Origin: Clostridia bacterium
GTDB lineage: Bacteria; Bacillota; Clostridia; Christensenellales; Aristaeellaceae
DNA length: 64,000 nucleotides
Direction: 5' to 3'
NCBI GenBank assembly: GCA_017470145.1
Contig: JAFUFB010000025.1
Span: 1-64,000, forward strand
Part shown: positions 19,225 through 27,410 of the stretch, piece after piece
Position numbering within the stretch: the first letter of the stretch is position 1
Layout of the letters: every line of letters begins with the position of its first letter
The notes under the pieces: generated by a model
What the model was told of the DNA's origin: nothing
Database searches by the model: none
What the model saw: only the letters and a program-made list of their open reading frames with translations
Program-made: the position numbers and the translations under genes

Positions 19225-19833
19225 ATGAATCAGCTACTGGAATTGTTTGATGCATTGGAAGTTCCGGAGATGTTTAAACCCTATGTAACCAATGTGAGGG
19301 TGAACCTGTTTGAAATCGCATGGCTGACGAGAGAACAGGTAAATCTGTTCCGGAGTGACTTTCGGGTTGTAGCGGATTATTTTGTACAGCTGAGAGAAAA
19401 CAGAAACTATATACCCAGTCAGGAAAAGCTGGATCATATTCAGGAAGTATTGCAGTTGTTGAACGTTATGGACGAGGATCATCTGTTTGAAAATGCACAG
19501 AATGAGGCTACTGTTTGGAAGGAGGTTAGCACAATGTCAGAGTGGTTGCAAAGGGCTTTGGACGAGAGCAAGACGATAGGCAGAGTGGAGGGCAAGGCGG
19601 AAGGCAAGGCGGAAGGCCGGACAGAAGGCAAGGCAGAAGGCATGGCAGAAGGCAGAATAGAAGGCAGAATAGAAGGCGCTGAACAGGAAAAAGTATCAGG
19701 CATTCAGCGGGCGATAAATAAGCTGCATATGACGATGGATGCGGCCATGGATTATATGGATATTGCTATCGAAGAACGCCCACGATATGCAGCGCTCCTC
19801 CGGGAATCAAAAACAGAGTACCAGGATACGTGA
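19225..19833 (+). pseudogene. 5'-truncated Rpn-family nuclease/putative transposase
   Basis: About 202 residues that match only the C-terminal half of Rpn/YhgA-like proteins: KPYVTNVRVNLFEIAWL, then FRSDFRVVADYFVQLR, then a LLNVM....FEN segment. The PD-(D/E)XK catalytic half normally found at the N-terminus is absent, so the gene is a fragment that may still be translated from ATG 19225 (or TTG 19219). After residue 118 come eight G(K/R/M)xE tetrapeptides from a 12-bp repeat, and then the tail that recurs at 17295 and 24664. Rpn proteins promote RecA-independent recombination in E. coli; here activity is unlikely. Confidence 0.75.
19579..19674 (+). repeat. 12-bp tandem repeat, eight units
   Basis: Eight in-frame 12-bp units of the form GGC(A/C)(A/G)(G)(G/A)(C/T)(G/A)GA(A/G) encode G(K/R/M)(A/T/I/V)E. 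Such low-complexity Gly-Lys-Glu linkers are typical of Rpn-type proteins and are prone to slippage. Confidence 0.85.
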
Positions 19834-19899
19834 TGCGACTTCGCGATGGGGACCTTCAGTGGAGATTTCGCGATTTAGCGTGCGATCAACTTGTCAACT

Positions 19900-19983
19900 A
19901 CTTGGCAACCTTTCAAATGAACTTGGCAACCTTTCGAATATACTTGGTAACCTCTCAAAATCACTTGATATTCTCCCCAAAAA
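19900..19983 (+). repeat. Four 21-bp repeats upstream of the AlbA_2 gene
   Basis: Four consecutive 21-bp units (19900, 19921, 19942, 19963) share ACTTGG(C/T)AACCT(T/C)TC(A/G)AA with decay in the last one. A partial copy sits at about 24835-24857. One frame reads heptads LGNLSNE, LGNLSNI, LGNLSKS, so the repeats may once have encoded a coiled-coil-like N-terminal segment of the next gene, or may be a protein-binding site array. Confidence 0.75.
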
Positions 19984-20046
19984 GTTGACAAGTTTGCCAA
20001 CTTAGAGGTAATATGGAGGGGAAGTTGAAGGGAGGTTGCCAAGCTT

Positions 20047-21486
20047 ATGAGGGAAGAAGAACTTGTAAGTCTGGTCAGAAAGGTACAGAGCCGCCAGACT
20101 GAGTTTCAGACGGTTGAACTCAAGGCGACAGAAAAAGATTTTCCGAAGAAGATTTATGACACCCTTTCGTCTTTCTCTAATCAGGATGAAGGCGGAACAA
20201 TCATCTTTGGACTGTCGGAACAAGACAACTATAAAGCGGTCGGCGTCTACAATGTGGAAAGTGCCCAGAAGAAGGCGATGGAAGCCTGCAATCAGATGGA
20301 ACCTCCGGTGAGAGCTGTGTTTACGAACACAGAAATTGACGGAAAGATTGTACTGGCAGCGGAAATTCCCCCGGTGGAATATTGGTCACGACCTGTTTTC
20401 TATAAGGGTATGGGAAGATTGAAGGGCTCATACGTCAGAGTGGGTGATGCTGACGAGCCTATGAGCGAATACGAGGTCTACAGTTACGAGGCGTTCCGAA
20501 GGCAGATTCACGATGAGCTTCGCGCCACACAGGGTTGTTCATTGGATCTGTGTGACAAGGAAAAACTTTCAGAATATCTAAATGCGGTTAAGCGGGAAAG
20601 ACCTAAGGTGGCCAGGCTTTCGGATGAAGAGATTCTAAAAATGATGGGAGTTATCCGGGATGGTGAGTTGACATTGGCAGGGACAATGATTTTTGCATTG
20701 TTCCCGCAGACGTGGTTTCCGCAGCTTTGCATTACGGCTGTAGCCATTCCAGGCACTATGATGGGCGAGAAAGACGCGGATGGTGCACGCTTTCTGGACA
20801 ACAAGCGTATTACGGGTTCGATCCCGGAGATGCTGGAGGAAGCCGTCGATTTTGTAAGAAAAAACATGCGGACAAAAACCATTGTGGATGGTAATGGACA
20901 ACGGGCAGACAAAGATGAATATCCCATTGTTGCAGTTCGCGAAGCGATTCTGAACGCATTGGTCCATCGTGATTACAGCGTGCTGACGGAGAATACCCCG
21001 ATCAGTATTGAGATGTATCGGGATCGCATGGAGATTGTCAGCAAGGGAGGCCTCTATGGGGGAGGGTCTGTCAAAGATCTGGGCAAAGGAAGACCTGAGA
21101 CACGGAACCCTGTGATCGCAAATATTTTGGAACTGATGAAGGTGACAGAAAATCGGTACTCCGGGATTCCGACCATTCTAAAGGAATTCGAAGATGCAAA
21201 TCTTCCAAAACCGGAATTCAATGATCATCGGACAGTGTTCAAAGTGGTATTTCGTAACGGTACGGCGATGGAGACAGATAAAATCGACAGAACAGATCTC
21301 CACAGAGCTGTGGTTCAGTTTTGTATCACACCACGAACAAGAGAGGAGATAACCGAGTTTGTAGGGAAGTCGCGGTACTTCACCATGTCGGCATATGTGC
21401 AGCCGCTTCTCGATCAGGGCAGACTTCGGATGACGATGCCAGACAAACCAAAGAGTCCCAAACAGACATATGTGGCAGTGCATTGA
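20047..21486 (+). CDS. AlbA_2 (Schlafen-like) domain + HATPase_c_4 protein
   Basis: 479 residues. The N-terminal 150 residues are an AlbA_2/Schlafen-AlbA domain: VELKATEKDFPKKIYDTLSS followed by GGTIIFGLSE and VYYKG-like RLKGSYVRVGD. The C-terminal half has the GHKL-like ATP-binding pattern of HATPase_c_4: REAILNALVHRDYS, IEMYRDRMEIVSKGGL, GKGRPETRNP and a final winged-helix-like segment. Proteins of this type are often annotated as ATP-dependent DNA helicase RecG-like or transcriptional regulators and sit in defence or mobile regions. The ATG is preceded by GGGAGG eleven bases upstream. No function can be fixed from sequence; nucleic acid binding is likely. Confidence 0.8.
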   Translation: MREEELVSLVRKVQSRQTEFQTVELKATEKDFPKKIYDTLSSFSNQDEGGTIIFGLSEQDNYKAVGVYNVESAQKKAMEACNQMEPPVRAVFTNTEIDGKIVLAAEIPPVEYWSRPVFYKGMGRLKGSYVRVGDADEPMSEYEVYSYEAFRRQIHDELRATQGCSLDLCDKEKLSEYLNAVKRERPKVARLSDEEILKMMGVIRDGELTLAGTMIFALFPQTWFPQLCITAVAIPGTMMGEKDADGARFLDNKRITGSIPEMLEEAVDFVRKNMRTKTIVDGNGQRADKDEYPIVAVREAILNALVHRDYSVLTENTPISIEMYRDRMEIVSKGGLYGGGSVKDLGKGRPETRNPVIANILELMKVTENRYSGIPTILKEFEDANLPKPEFNDHRTVFKVVFRNGTAMETDKIDRTDLHRAVVQFCITPRTREEITEFVGKSRYFTMSAYVQPLLDQGRLRMTMPDKPKSPKQTYVAVH

Positions 21487-21507
21487 AAGATTTGACTGAT
21501 CAAGGGG

Positions 21508-21807
21508 TTAGCTCATGACTAGCTTCTCATGTCTCGCTCTTTCTAAATAAAGCGCTATCTGTTCATCAGTCATCTCGGGGCAATCGTTGTCAAACTCAGA
21601 TTGCTGATTCTCCAAGGTTTCAAGTGCTTTTATTGGCCTCTGCACTTTTGCCGCGGCAATTGTCTCCGTGTTAGCTTTCACTGTTTGCCAATCATGACGC
21701 TCAAGTTTTAGCAATCTGCCATCCGATGTATACACATACTCACCTTGATGAACTGTACCTTCTGGAAAATATGACTCCGCAGCGTCGATTTCCTTTTCCA
21801 AAATCAT
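21508..21807 (-). CDS. Hypothetical protein, probably truncated at its start
   Basis: About 99 residues from the first ATG outside the neighbouring repeat. The open frame extends 12 codons further into the antisense of the copied PIN-toxin sequence, so the original 5' end was apparently cut off by that rearrangement. The product ends in EQIALYLERARHEK, an amphipathic helix, and has no motif I recognise. No convincing ribosome site precedes the ATG. It may be a degenerate antitoxin or a non-functional fragment. Confidence 0.4.
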   Translation of the reverse strand: MILEKEIDAAESYFPEGTVHQGEYVYTSDGRLLKLERHDWQTVKANTETIAAAKVQRPIKALETLENQQSEFDNDCPEMTDEQIALYLERARHEKLVMS

Positions 21808-21814
21808 CCACTTT

Positions 21815-22072
21815 ATGCGTAAGGAGTTGACGCCAGACTCCATAGAGGATGTTATGAAAAAACTGTCCCTGATCTTCCAATTTTCGGAACTGCGAGAAAG
21901 CGATCTCAGAGATGCGGTAGGAATGAAATGGGATGACTATGAAGATGCTCTTCAGGCAGTGACTGCAGCGCGAATAGGAGCTGATTACATTATAACGCGG
22001 AATGTAAAGGACTATAAATTGAGTAAGGTAATGGCTCTTATGCCCAACGAATTTCTGACAAGAATAGAGTAG
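21815..22072 (+). pseudogene. 5'-truncated duplicate of the PIN toxin gene
   Basis: The frame begins at MRKELTPDSIEDVMKKLSLI and is nearly identical to codons 52 to the end of the gene at 15094-15501; similarity continues past the stop to about 22110. The first third, with the first catalytic Asp and the antitoxin gene, is missing. The break lies exactly at 21815, where an unrelated minus-strand gene joins. Confidence 0.88.
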
Positions 22073-22124
22073 GGTGAGCAATGAGCGGCAAGATATTCTG
22101 TGAAAGCCTGGGTGGGGAAGTCTA

Positions 22125-22514
22125 TTATAGGGAAGGGCTTGCGGCTGTGCGTGCTGAATCATTTTTGGACAACAGGTAAATGCAATACTGGTTCATACTC
22201 GTACCTTCTTTTTTTGCATTCATGGCAAGAGTGCGGTGGAGGCTTTTCGGCATTCTCAGCTTGAACTGGCCAGAGTAAGCAGAAAGGTCTGACTCGCTAT
22301 CGGGTTCGGCAATCTCAACGCCTTCTTCAAGAGCAGCGGCGATCCATGCTTGTTTTGCATCCTGTGCGTTTTGGATCAAATCAGGAAATGTTTCTGCGCA
22401 GGTCAAGCATCCGGGAAGGTCAGGAAACCTTGCTGTATAGCCGCCTTCTTCCATATCGGGGATGACCTCCATGTGGTAAGGAAGCGACATGTAATAATCA
22501 ATTGTTTTCTTCAT
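22125..22514 (-). CDS. hicB: HicB-family antitoxin
   Basis: 129 residues. The N-terminal half has the partial RNase H fold signature of HicB (YHMEVIPDMEEGGYTARFPDLPGC and a following amphipathic helix ENAQDAKQAW-like), and the C-terminal part (KLRMPKSLHRTLAMNAKKEGTSMNQY) is a ribbon-helix-helix DNA-binding domain. HicB neutralises the HicA RNase and represses the operon. The start overlaps the end of hicA by 17 bases, giving the usual hicA-hicB order on the minus strand. Confidence 0.9.
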   Translation of the reverse strand: MKKTIDYYMSLPYHMEVIPDMEEGGYTARFPDLPGCLTCAETFPDLIQNAQDAKQAWIAAALEEGVEIAEPDSESDLSAYSGQFKLRMPKSLHRTLAMNAKKEGTSMNQYCIYLLSKNDSARTAASPSL

Positions 22515-22752
22515 TGTCGTCCTCGCTTTCTACAACTGCTTTTACATGCTCAACATACGCACGTTTGATGGGATCATGTTGAGGAATCGTAATCGGCATT
22601 TTGCCGGGCTTTCGAAAGGTCTTATGGCTGCTTCCGCTGGCGGGGCCGCTCATAATGTATCCGTAATGCTCCAGAACTTTCTGGAGTTCCTCGAAACGCA
22701 GGTTTTTATCTAGCGAGCGTATGCGTCGAAGCAACTTATCAAACTGGGACAT
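22498..22752 (-). CDS. hicA: HicA mRNA interferase toxin
   Basis: 84 residues from ATG 22752, which has AGGGAGG seven bases upstream; longer upstream starts in the same frame lack a ribosome site. The double-stranded-RNA-binding fold with the catalytic His is seen in the segment GPASGSSHKTFRKPG, followed by ITIPQHDPIKRAYVEHV. HicA toxins cleave mRNA during translation and are bound by HicB, encoded immediately downstream with a 17-base overlap. The protein is slightly longer than minimal HicA because of an N-terminal helix. Confidence 0.88.
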   Translation of the reverse strand: MSQFDKLLRRIRSLDKNLRFEELQKVLEHYGYIMSGPASGSSHKTFRKPGKMPITIPQHDPIKRAYVEHVKAVVESEDDNEENN

Positions 22753-22771
22753 CTCGCACCTCCCTGCATCC

Positions 22772-22800
22772 AGTATAAGTGATGTCACGGGCGATGTCAA
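22772..22800 (-). promoter_or_regulatory. hicAB promoter
   Basis: On the minus strand TTGACA (22800-22795), 17-nt spacer, TATACT (22777-22772), 20 nt before the hicA start. Consensus quality is high. Confidence 0.8.
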
Positions 22801-22890
22801 GCAAAAAGTGACGAGAGAACAGGGGGACCAGGGCCGCCTCGTTTCATGAATTCGATTGTCCATTGCGAGGCACATCCCCCTATACCCTCG

Positions 22891-22919
22891 TTGCAATGCG
22901 TTCTGGAGTATGGTAGAAT
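22891..22919 (+). promoter_or_regulatory. Promoter for AAA-ATPase_like gene
   Basis: TTGCAA (22891-22896), 17-nt spacer, TAGAAT (22914-22919). Confidence 0.65.
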
Positions 22920-23005
22920 GTGCATGGTGGATTAGAAATCTCTCATCATAATGTGATTAAGGTTTCAGTCCTCCTGGAATATGAGTTGAGAAGGTGGCGG
23001 CCCCT

Positions 23006-24580
23006 ATGGAGAGAAAACTTCCGATTGGCGTACAAGACTTCGGTGGATTGCGTCGAGATGGCTACATCTATGTTGACAAAACAGAATACATCTATAAACT
23101 TGTGCATACGGGGAAGCAGTACTTTCTTAGCCGCCCGAGACGTTTTGGGAAGAGCCTCCTGCTTTCGACACTCCGCGCCTACTGGGAGGGCAAAAAAGAA
23201 CTGTTTTCTGGCCTTATGATTGACCAGTTGGAGCAAGCTGACCCCAATGCTTGGACATCGTATCCTGTATTCCTCTTTGATTTTAATGGGGCCAATTACC
23301 TGGAACAAAATGCGTTAGAGGGGAAACTGAGTTTTCAACTCAGAGAGTGGGAAGAACGATACGTTGGTGGCCAGAGAGGTGGCGATACACTTTCAGAAAG
23401 ATTCCAGACAGTGTTGAGACGAGCATATGAGCAGACGGGGCATCGATGTGTTGTTCTTGTCGATGAATATGATAAACCGCTCCTTGACGTTGCTGACCAT
23501 CCCGAACTACAAGAGCATAACAAAGCTGTTTTCAAGGGCTTCTTCAGCGTGCTGAAAAGTCGTGATGAGTACATCAAATTCGTTTTCATCACAGGGGTCA
23601 CAAAGTTCCATAAGGTGAGTATTTTCAGCGATTTAAATCAATTGAACGATATCTCTCTAAATGAGGATTACGCCGGAGCATGCGGTATCACTCAAAAGGA
23701 GATTCTACAGTACTTCTCCCCAGAGGTCGAGCGGCTGGCTAAGCGGCGGAACCTGACGAACGAAGAGTGTATGAACAAACTGCAGGAATGGTATGATGGA
23801 TATCATTTCAACGCATCTTCTGAAGGAGTATATAATCCATTTAGTCTTCTGAAGGCTTTCTATGAGAAAAAATTTGGCTCATATTGGTTTGCGACAGGGA
23901 CACCGACATTTCTGGTTAAACAATTAAAAGAAACAAGTTTTGATGTGCGAAAGTTCTCGGATCAGACAATCTATGCAAGTGATAGTGTTTTGACGGACTA
24001 TACAGGCGAGGGTACAGATCCTGTTCCACTTTTATACCAAAGTGGGTATCTTACCATCACTGACTATGATGAGAGTGGAAGTATGTACACACTTTCATTT
24101 CCTAATCGCGAAGTGAAGTATGGATTCCTGGAAAGCTTAATGCCGGAATATGTTTCTGATTGTGGTGCAGGAAGCGGGAGAGACATTTTCACACTCAGAG
24201 AGTATGCTGAAAAGGGCGACCTGGATGGTATGCGTGATTTGCTTACTGCTTTATTTGCGAACATCACTTATACGCTTGCCAGCGATCCCTTTGAGCACTA
24301 CTTTCAGGCAGTGATTTATCTTACCTTTACGCTGCTGGGTAAATTCACTCATTGTGAAATGCATACATACACCGGTCGAATCGACTGCAAGGTAGAGACT
24401 CGTGATTACATATATCTGTTTGAATTCAAGTGCGATAAGAGTGCTGATGAGGCCTTAAGGCAGATTGACGACAAGGACTATGCGCTGCCGTTTATCGCTG
24501 ACCACAGAAAACTGTATAAGATTGGTGTGAATTTCGATTCAGCCGATAGAAAGCTGGTCGATTGGAAAGTCGCTGAGTAA
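23006..24580 (+). CDS. AAA-ATPase_like / PDDEXK_9 protein
   Basis: 524 residues from ATG 23006, nine bases after GAAGGTGG; a GTG at 22994 in frame is the alternative. Motifs of the AAA-ATPase_like family appear in order: IGVQDFGGLRRDGYIYVDKT, Walker A FLSRPRRFGKSLLLST, Walker B CVVLVDEYDKPL near residue 150, then FITGVTKF and YDGYHF. The C-terminus (GRIDCKVETRDYIYLFEFK near 450-465, then DEALRQIDDKDYALPF) is a PD-(D/E)XK nuclease domain (PDDEXK_9). Such genes are found in many copies in gut bacteria, often in mobile regions; the biological role is unknown. It closes the accessory island. Confidence 0.88.
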   Translation: MERKLPIGVQDFGGLRRDGYIYVDKTEYIYKLVHTGKQYFLSRPRRFGKSLLLSTLRAYWEGKKELFSGLMIDQLEQADPNAWTSYPVFLFDFNGANYLEQNALEGKLSFQLREWEERYVGGQRGGDTLSERFQTVLRRAYEQTGHRCVVLVDEYDKPLLDVADHPELQEHNKAVFKGFFSVLKSRDEYIKFVFITGVTKFHKVSIFSDLNQLNDISLNEDYAGACGITQKEILQYFSPEVERLAKRRNLTNEECMNKLQEWYDGYHFNASSEGVYNPFSLLKAFYEKKFGSYWFATGTPTFLVKQLKETSFDVRKFSDQTIYASDSVLTDYTGEGTDPVPLLYQSGYLTITDYDESGSMYTLSFPNREVKYGFLESLMPEYVSDCGAGSGRDIFTLREYAEKGDLDGMRDLLTALFANITYTLASDPFEHYFQAVIYLTFTLLGKFTHCEMHTYTGRIDCKVETRDYIYLFEFKCDKSADEALRQIDDKDYALPFIADHRKLYKIGVNFDSADRKLVDWKVAE

Positions 24581-24587
24581 TGGTGAT

Positions 24588-24615
24588 GGCCGGCGGAGCG
24601 AAAGCTCCGCCGGCC
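24588..24615 (+). terminator. GAAA-loop hairpin after the AAA-ATPase gene
   Basis: A perfect 12-bp stem (GGCCGGCGGAGC with GCTCCGCCGGCC) around GAAA, the same family as the hairpins at 13643 and 14729, but here without a T-tract. Confidence 0.6.
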
Positions 24616-24627
24616 AATGGTTTATCA

Positions 24628-24857
24628 AACTCGCAAAACGGATTGAAGAAAAATCAAATTCAGCAGCATATGACAATGGATGCGGCCATGGATTATATGG
24701 ATATTGCTATCGATGAACGCCCACGATATGTAGCGCTCCTCCGGGAAGCAAAAACAGAGTACCAGGCCAGGTGATGCGCCTTCGCGATGGAGACCTTCAG
24801 TGGAGATCTCGCGATTTAGCGTGTGATCAACTTGTCAACTACTTGGCAACCTTTTAA
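24628..24857 (+). pseudogene. Third remnant of the Rpn-type gene tail plus its downstream flank
   Basis: 24664-24774 encodes the same MTMDAAMDYMDIAI... tail as 17295 and 19729. Beyond the stop, similarity to 19834-19915 continues (TTCGCGATGGAGACC, then the start of the 21-bp repeat array). Only this copy and the one at 19225 keep the 3' flank. Confidence 0.8.
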
Positions 24858-24885
24858 ATTGATCCCAGGGTTTCGAAAAAAATCG

Positions 24886-24917
24886 GGCCGACGGCAGAGA
24901 TTGCCGTCGGCCTTTTT
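24886..24917 (+). terminator. Strong intrinsic terminator at the island's right edge
   Basis: GGCCGACGGCA (24886-24896) pairs perfectly with TGCCGTCGGCC (24902-24912) around GAGAT, then TTTTT. Confidence 0.95.
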
Positions 24918-24929
24918 ATGCGGTATAAT
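24901..24929 (+). promoter_or_regulatory. Promoter for the P-type ATPase operon
   Basis: TTGCCG (24901-24906), inside the 3' arm of the terminator, 17-nt spacer, TATAAT (24924-24929). Confidence 0.65.
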
Positions 24930-25000
24930 TCCAAGGGAAGAAAAGCGATGCGGGGCGAGGTTTTCCCCCGCATGGATGACAGGAGAAAAGATAGACGAAA

Positions 25001-27394
25001 ATGAAAACAGAGCTGCATTTGCCATCGGAGCTGCCGAAGGGATGGGAACGGACGGGGGCGGAGGGGCTATCCTCCCTGGAGGTTCCTAAACGAAAGGCGA
25101 ACATCCTGCCCCGGGATGACGGGAAATCCACGGCGCAGATTATTACCGAGAACGTTTTTACCCTGTTCAACGGGCTGAACCTATTGCTGGCGGCGGCGCT
25201 GATCCTGGTCGGGAGCTATCGGAACATGCTGTTCCTGATGGTGGTGATATGGAACACAGGGATCGCCATTTTCCAGGAGATTCGGGCCCGGAACACCATC
25301 CGGAAGCTGAAGCTGCTGCACGCGCCCCAGGTCCACGTCATCCGGGACGGACGCGAAATCACCATCGGGCCGGAGGAGACCGTGGAAGGGGACATCATGA
25401 TCCTGCGGGGCGGGGACCAGATCGTGGCGGATTGCATCGCCCTCTCCCGGGGCGGGCGGGCCATGGAAAGCCTGCTGACGGGGGAGAGCAACGACATCCC
25501 CAAGGGCGAAGGGGACTGGCTCTACTCCGGATCCTACCTGACGGAGGGGAAGATGATCTGCCAGGTGGTTTACGTCGGGCAGGAGAGCTACGCGGGCCGG
25601 CTGACCCGGGAGGCGAAGCGGCGGCGGAAGGCGGAATCCGGCCTGATGAAGGAGATGAAAAGGCTGATCCGATGGGACAGCATGGCGCTGATTCCCATGG
25701 GGGTGCTGCTGTTCCTGAAACAGACCCTCTGGCGGAAGCTGCCCATAGAAACAGCGGTGCCCTCCACGGTGGCGGCCATGATCGGGATGATTCCGGAGGG
25801 ACTGATGCTGCTGACCTCCATGGCCATGGCGGTGGGCATCATTCGGCTGGCGAGGCGGAAAACCCTGGTGCAAGAGCTATACGGCATCGAGAGCCTGGCG
25901 CGGGTGGACGTGCTCTGCCTGGACAAGACGGGGACGCTGACCAGCGGGAACATGCGAGTTGAGGAGCTGATTCCGGCGGAGGGAGCAGAGGAGGAGGGCT
26001 TCCGGCAGGCGATGGCCCGATTCCTGGGGGCATTCGACGAGCGGAGCGGCACGCTGCAAGCCCTGCGGGAGGCCATCATGCCGGGAACTGAGGAGCCCAT
26101 CGCCATACAGCCCTTCAGCTCGGCGCGAAAGAGATCCGCTGCCAGCTTCGCGGACGGGAAGACTCTGACTCTGGGGGCGGCGGAATACGTATTAGGAGAA
26201 GACATTCCCGAAGCGCTACAGGCGCGAATTCAGGAGGCCACCCGGCAGGGGAAGCGCGTGCTGGTGTTAGCGGAAGGCGAAGGGGAGATCCAGGGGGAGA
26301 AGTTGCCAGAGATCACGAAGATATGGGGCATCTGCTGCCTGGCGGACGAGGTTCGGCCCCACACCCGGGAGACGACGGAATATTTCCGCCAGCAGGGGGT
26401 AGAGCTGAAGGTGATCTCCGGGGACGATCCGGAGACCGTAAGCCGCATCGCCGGGACGGCGGGCATTGCGGGGAGCGAAAGATGGATCGACGCCCGGGAG
26501 CTGGACACGGAGAAGAAGATCGCCGCCGCCTGCGAGGAATACACGGTGTTCGGGCGGGTGACACCGGAGCAGAAGAAAAAGCTGGTAGAGGCTCTGCAGG
26601 CAAAGGGGCACACCGTCGGCATGACGGGGGACGGGGTCAACGACATCCCGGCCCTGCGGGCGGCGGACTGCTCCATCGCCATGGAGGCGGGAGCGGACGC
26701 GGCGCGGCACACGGCGCAGCTGACGCTGATGGAGAACGACTTCGGCGCGGTGCCGGAGATCGTAATGGAAGGGCGGCGCGTGATCAACAACATTACCCGA
26801 TCCGCCACGCTATTCCTGACCAAGACCATCTTCAGCTTCCTGCTGGGGATACTGACGCTGGTTTCCCCGGGGGCTTACCCCTTCCAGCCGATTCAGCTGA
26901 GCCTGGTCAGCGCCTGGACGGTGGGGATTCCCGGATTCTTCCTGGCCATGGAAAGGAGCAAGGAGCGAATCCAGGGAGACTTCCTGCGGAATGTTTTCTG
27001 GAAGGCGCTGCCGGGGGGCGCGGCGGTGGCGATTTGCGCCACGGGGGCCATGCTATTGACCCACATTGGATGGAGCGCGGAGACCTGTTCGACGCTGTCC
27101 ACCTGGATTGCGGGGCTGATGGGCGTAGTGGTGCTGATACGGGCCTGTTGGCCGCTGAACCTGGCCCGGGGCATCATCGCGGGCGGGGCGTTGGGGATGT
27201 TTGTCCTCTGCGCCACGACGCTGGAGAAGGTGTTCTTCATGGTGGATTTGAAGGGCGTAGAATGGGCGGCGCTGGCGGCGCTGTTTGCATTGGGCGTCGG
27301 GATTTATCTGGTAGTAAAACATATGATGGAAAGAAGAGCCCATTTGACACAGGCGGGAGAGAATGGGTATAATGAACAGAAAAGAAACAACTGA
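25001..27394 (+). CDS. Cation-transporting P-type ATPase
   Basis: 797 residues with all P-type ATPase landmarks: actuator TGES near 159, phosphorylation site DKTGTLT near 308, nucleotide-binding region, and hinge GDGVND near 543. About four hydrophobic segments precede the phosphorylation site and six follow it. The fourth membrane helix has IPEGL, as in P2-like Ca2+/Mg2+ pumps and the CtpE group, and not the CPC motif of heavy-metal pumps, so a divalent cation such as Ca2+ is the likeliest substrate (inference). A short cytosolic nucleotide-binding domain makes it smaller than SERCA-type pumps. It heads a run with the secreted repeat protein and the branching enzyme. Confidence 0.88.
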   Translation: MKTELHLPSELPKGWERTGAEGLSSLEVPKRKANILPRDDGKSTAQIITENVFTLFNGLNLLLAAALILVGSYRNMLFLMVVIWNTGIAIFQEIRARNTIRKLKLLHAPQVHVIRDGREITIGPEETVEGDIMILRGGDQIVADCIALSRGGRAMESLLTGESNDIPKGEGDWLYSGSYLTEGKMICQVVYVGQESYAGRLTREAKRRRKAESGLMKEMKRLIRWDSMALIPMGVLLFLKQTLWRKLPIETAVPSTVAAMIGMIPEGLMLLTSMAMAVGIIRLARRKTLVQELYGIESLARVDVLCLDKTGTLTSGNMRVEELIPAEGAEEEGFRQAMARFLGAFDERSGTLQALREAIMPGTEEPIAIQPFSSARKRSAASFADGKTLTLGAAEYVLGEDIPEALQARIQEATRQGKRVLVLAEGEGEIQGEKLPEITKIWGICCLADEVRPHTRETTEYFRQQGVELKVISGDDPETVSRIAGTAGIAGSERWIDARELDTEKKIAAACEEYTVFGRVTPEQKKKLVEALQAKGHTVGMTGDGVNDIPALRAADCSIAMEAGADAARHTAQLTLMENDFGAVPEIVMEGRRVINNITRSATLFLTKTIFSFLLGILTLVSPGAYPFQPIQLSLVSAWTVGIPGFFLAMERSKERIQGDFLRNVFWKALPGGAAVAICATGAMLLTHIGWSAETCSTLSTWIAGLMGVVVLIRACWPLNLARGIIAGGALGMFVLCATTLEKVFFMVDLKGVEWAALAALFALGVGIYLVVKHMMERRAHLTQAGENGYNEQKRNN

Positions 27395-27410
27395 GCGGGG
27401 ATGTGGAAAT

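Noticed and set aside
26323-27372. Long frame inside the P-type ATPase gene
   Set aside because: Gly/Arg/His-rich off-frame product; the main frame contains all catalytic motifs of the pump through this stretch.
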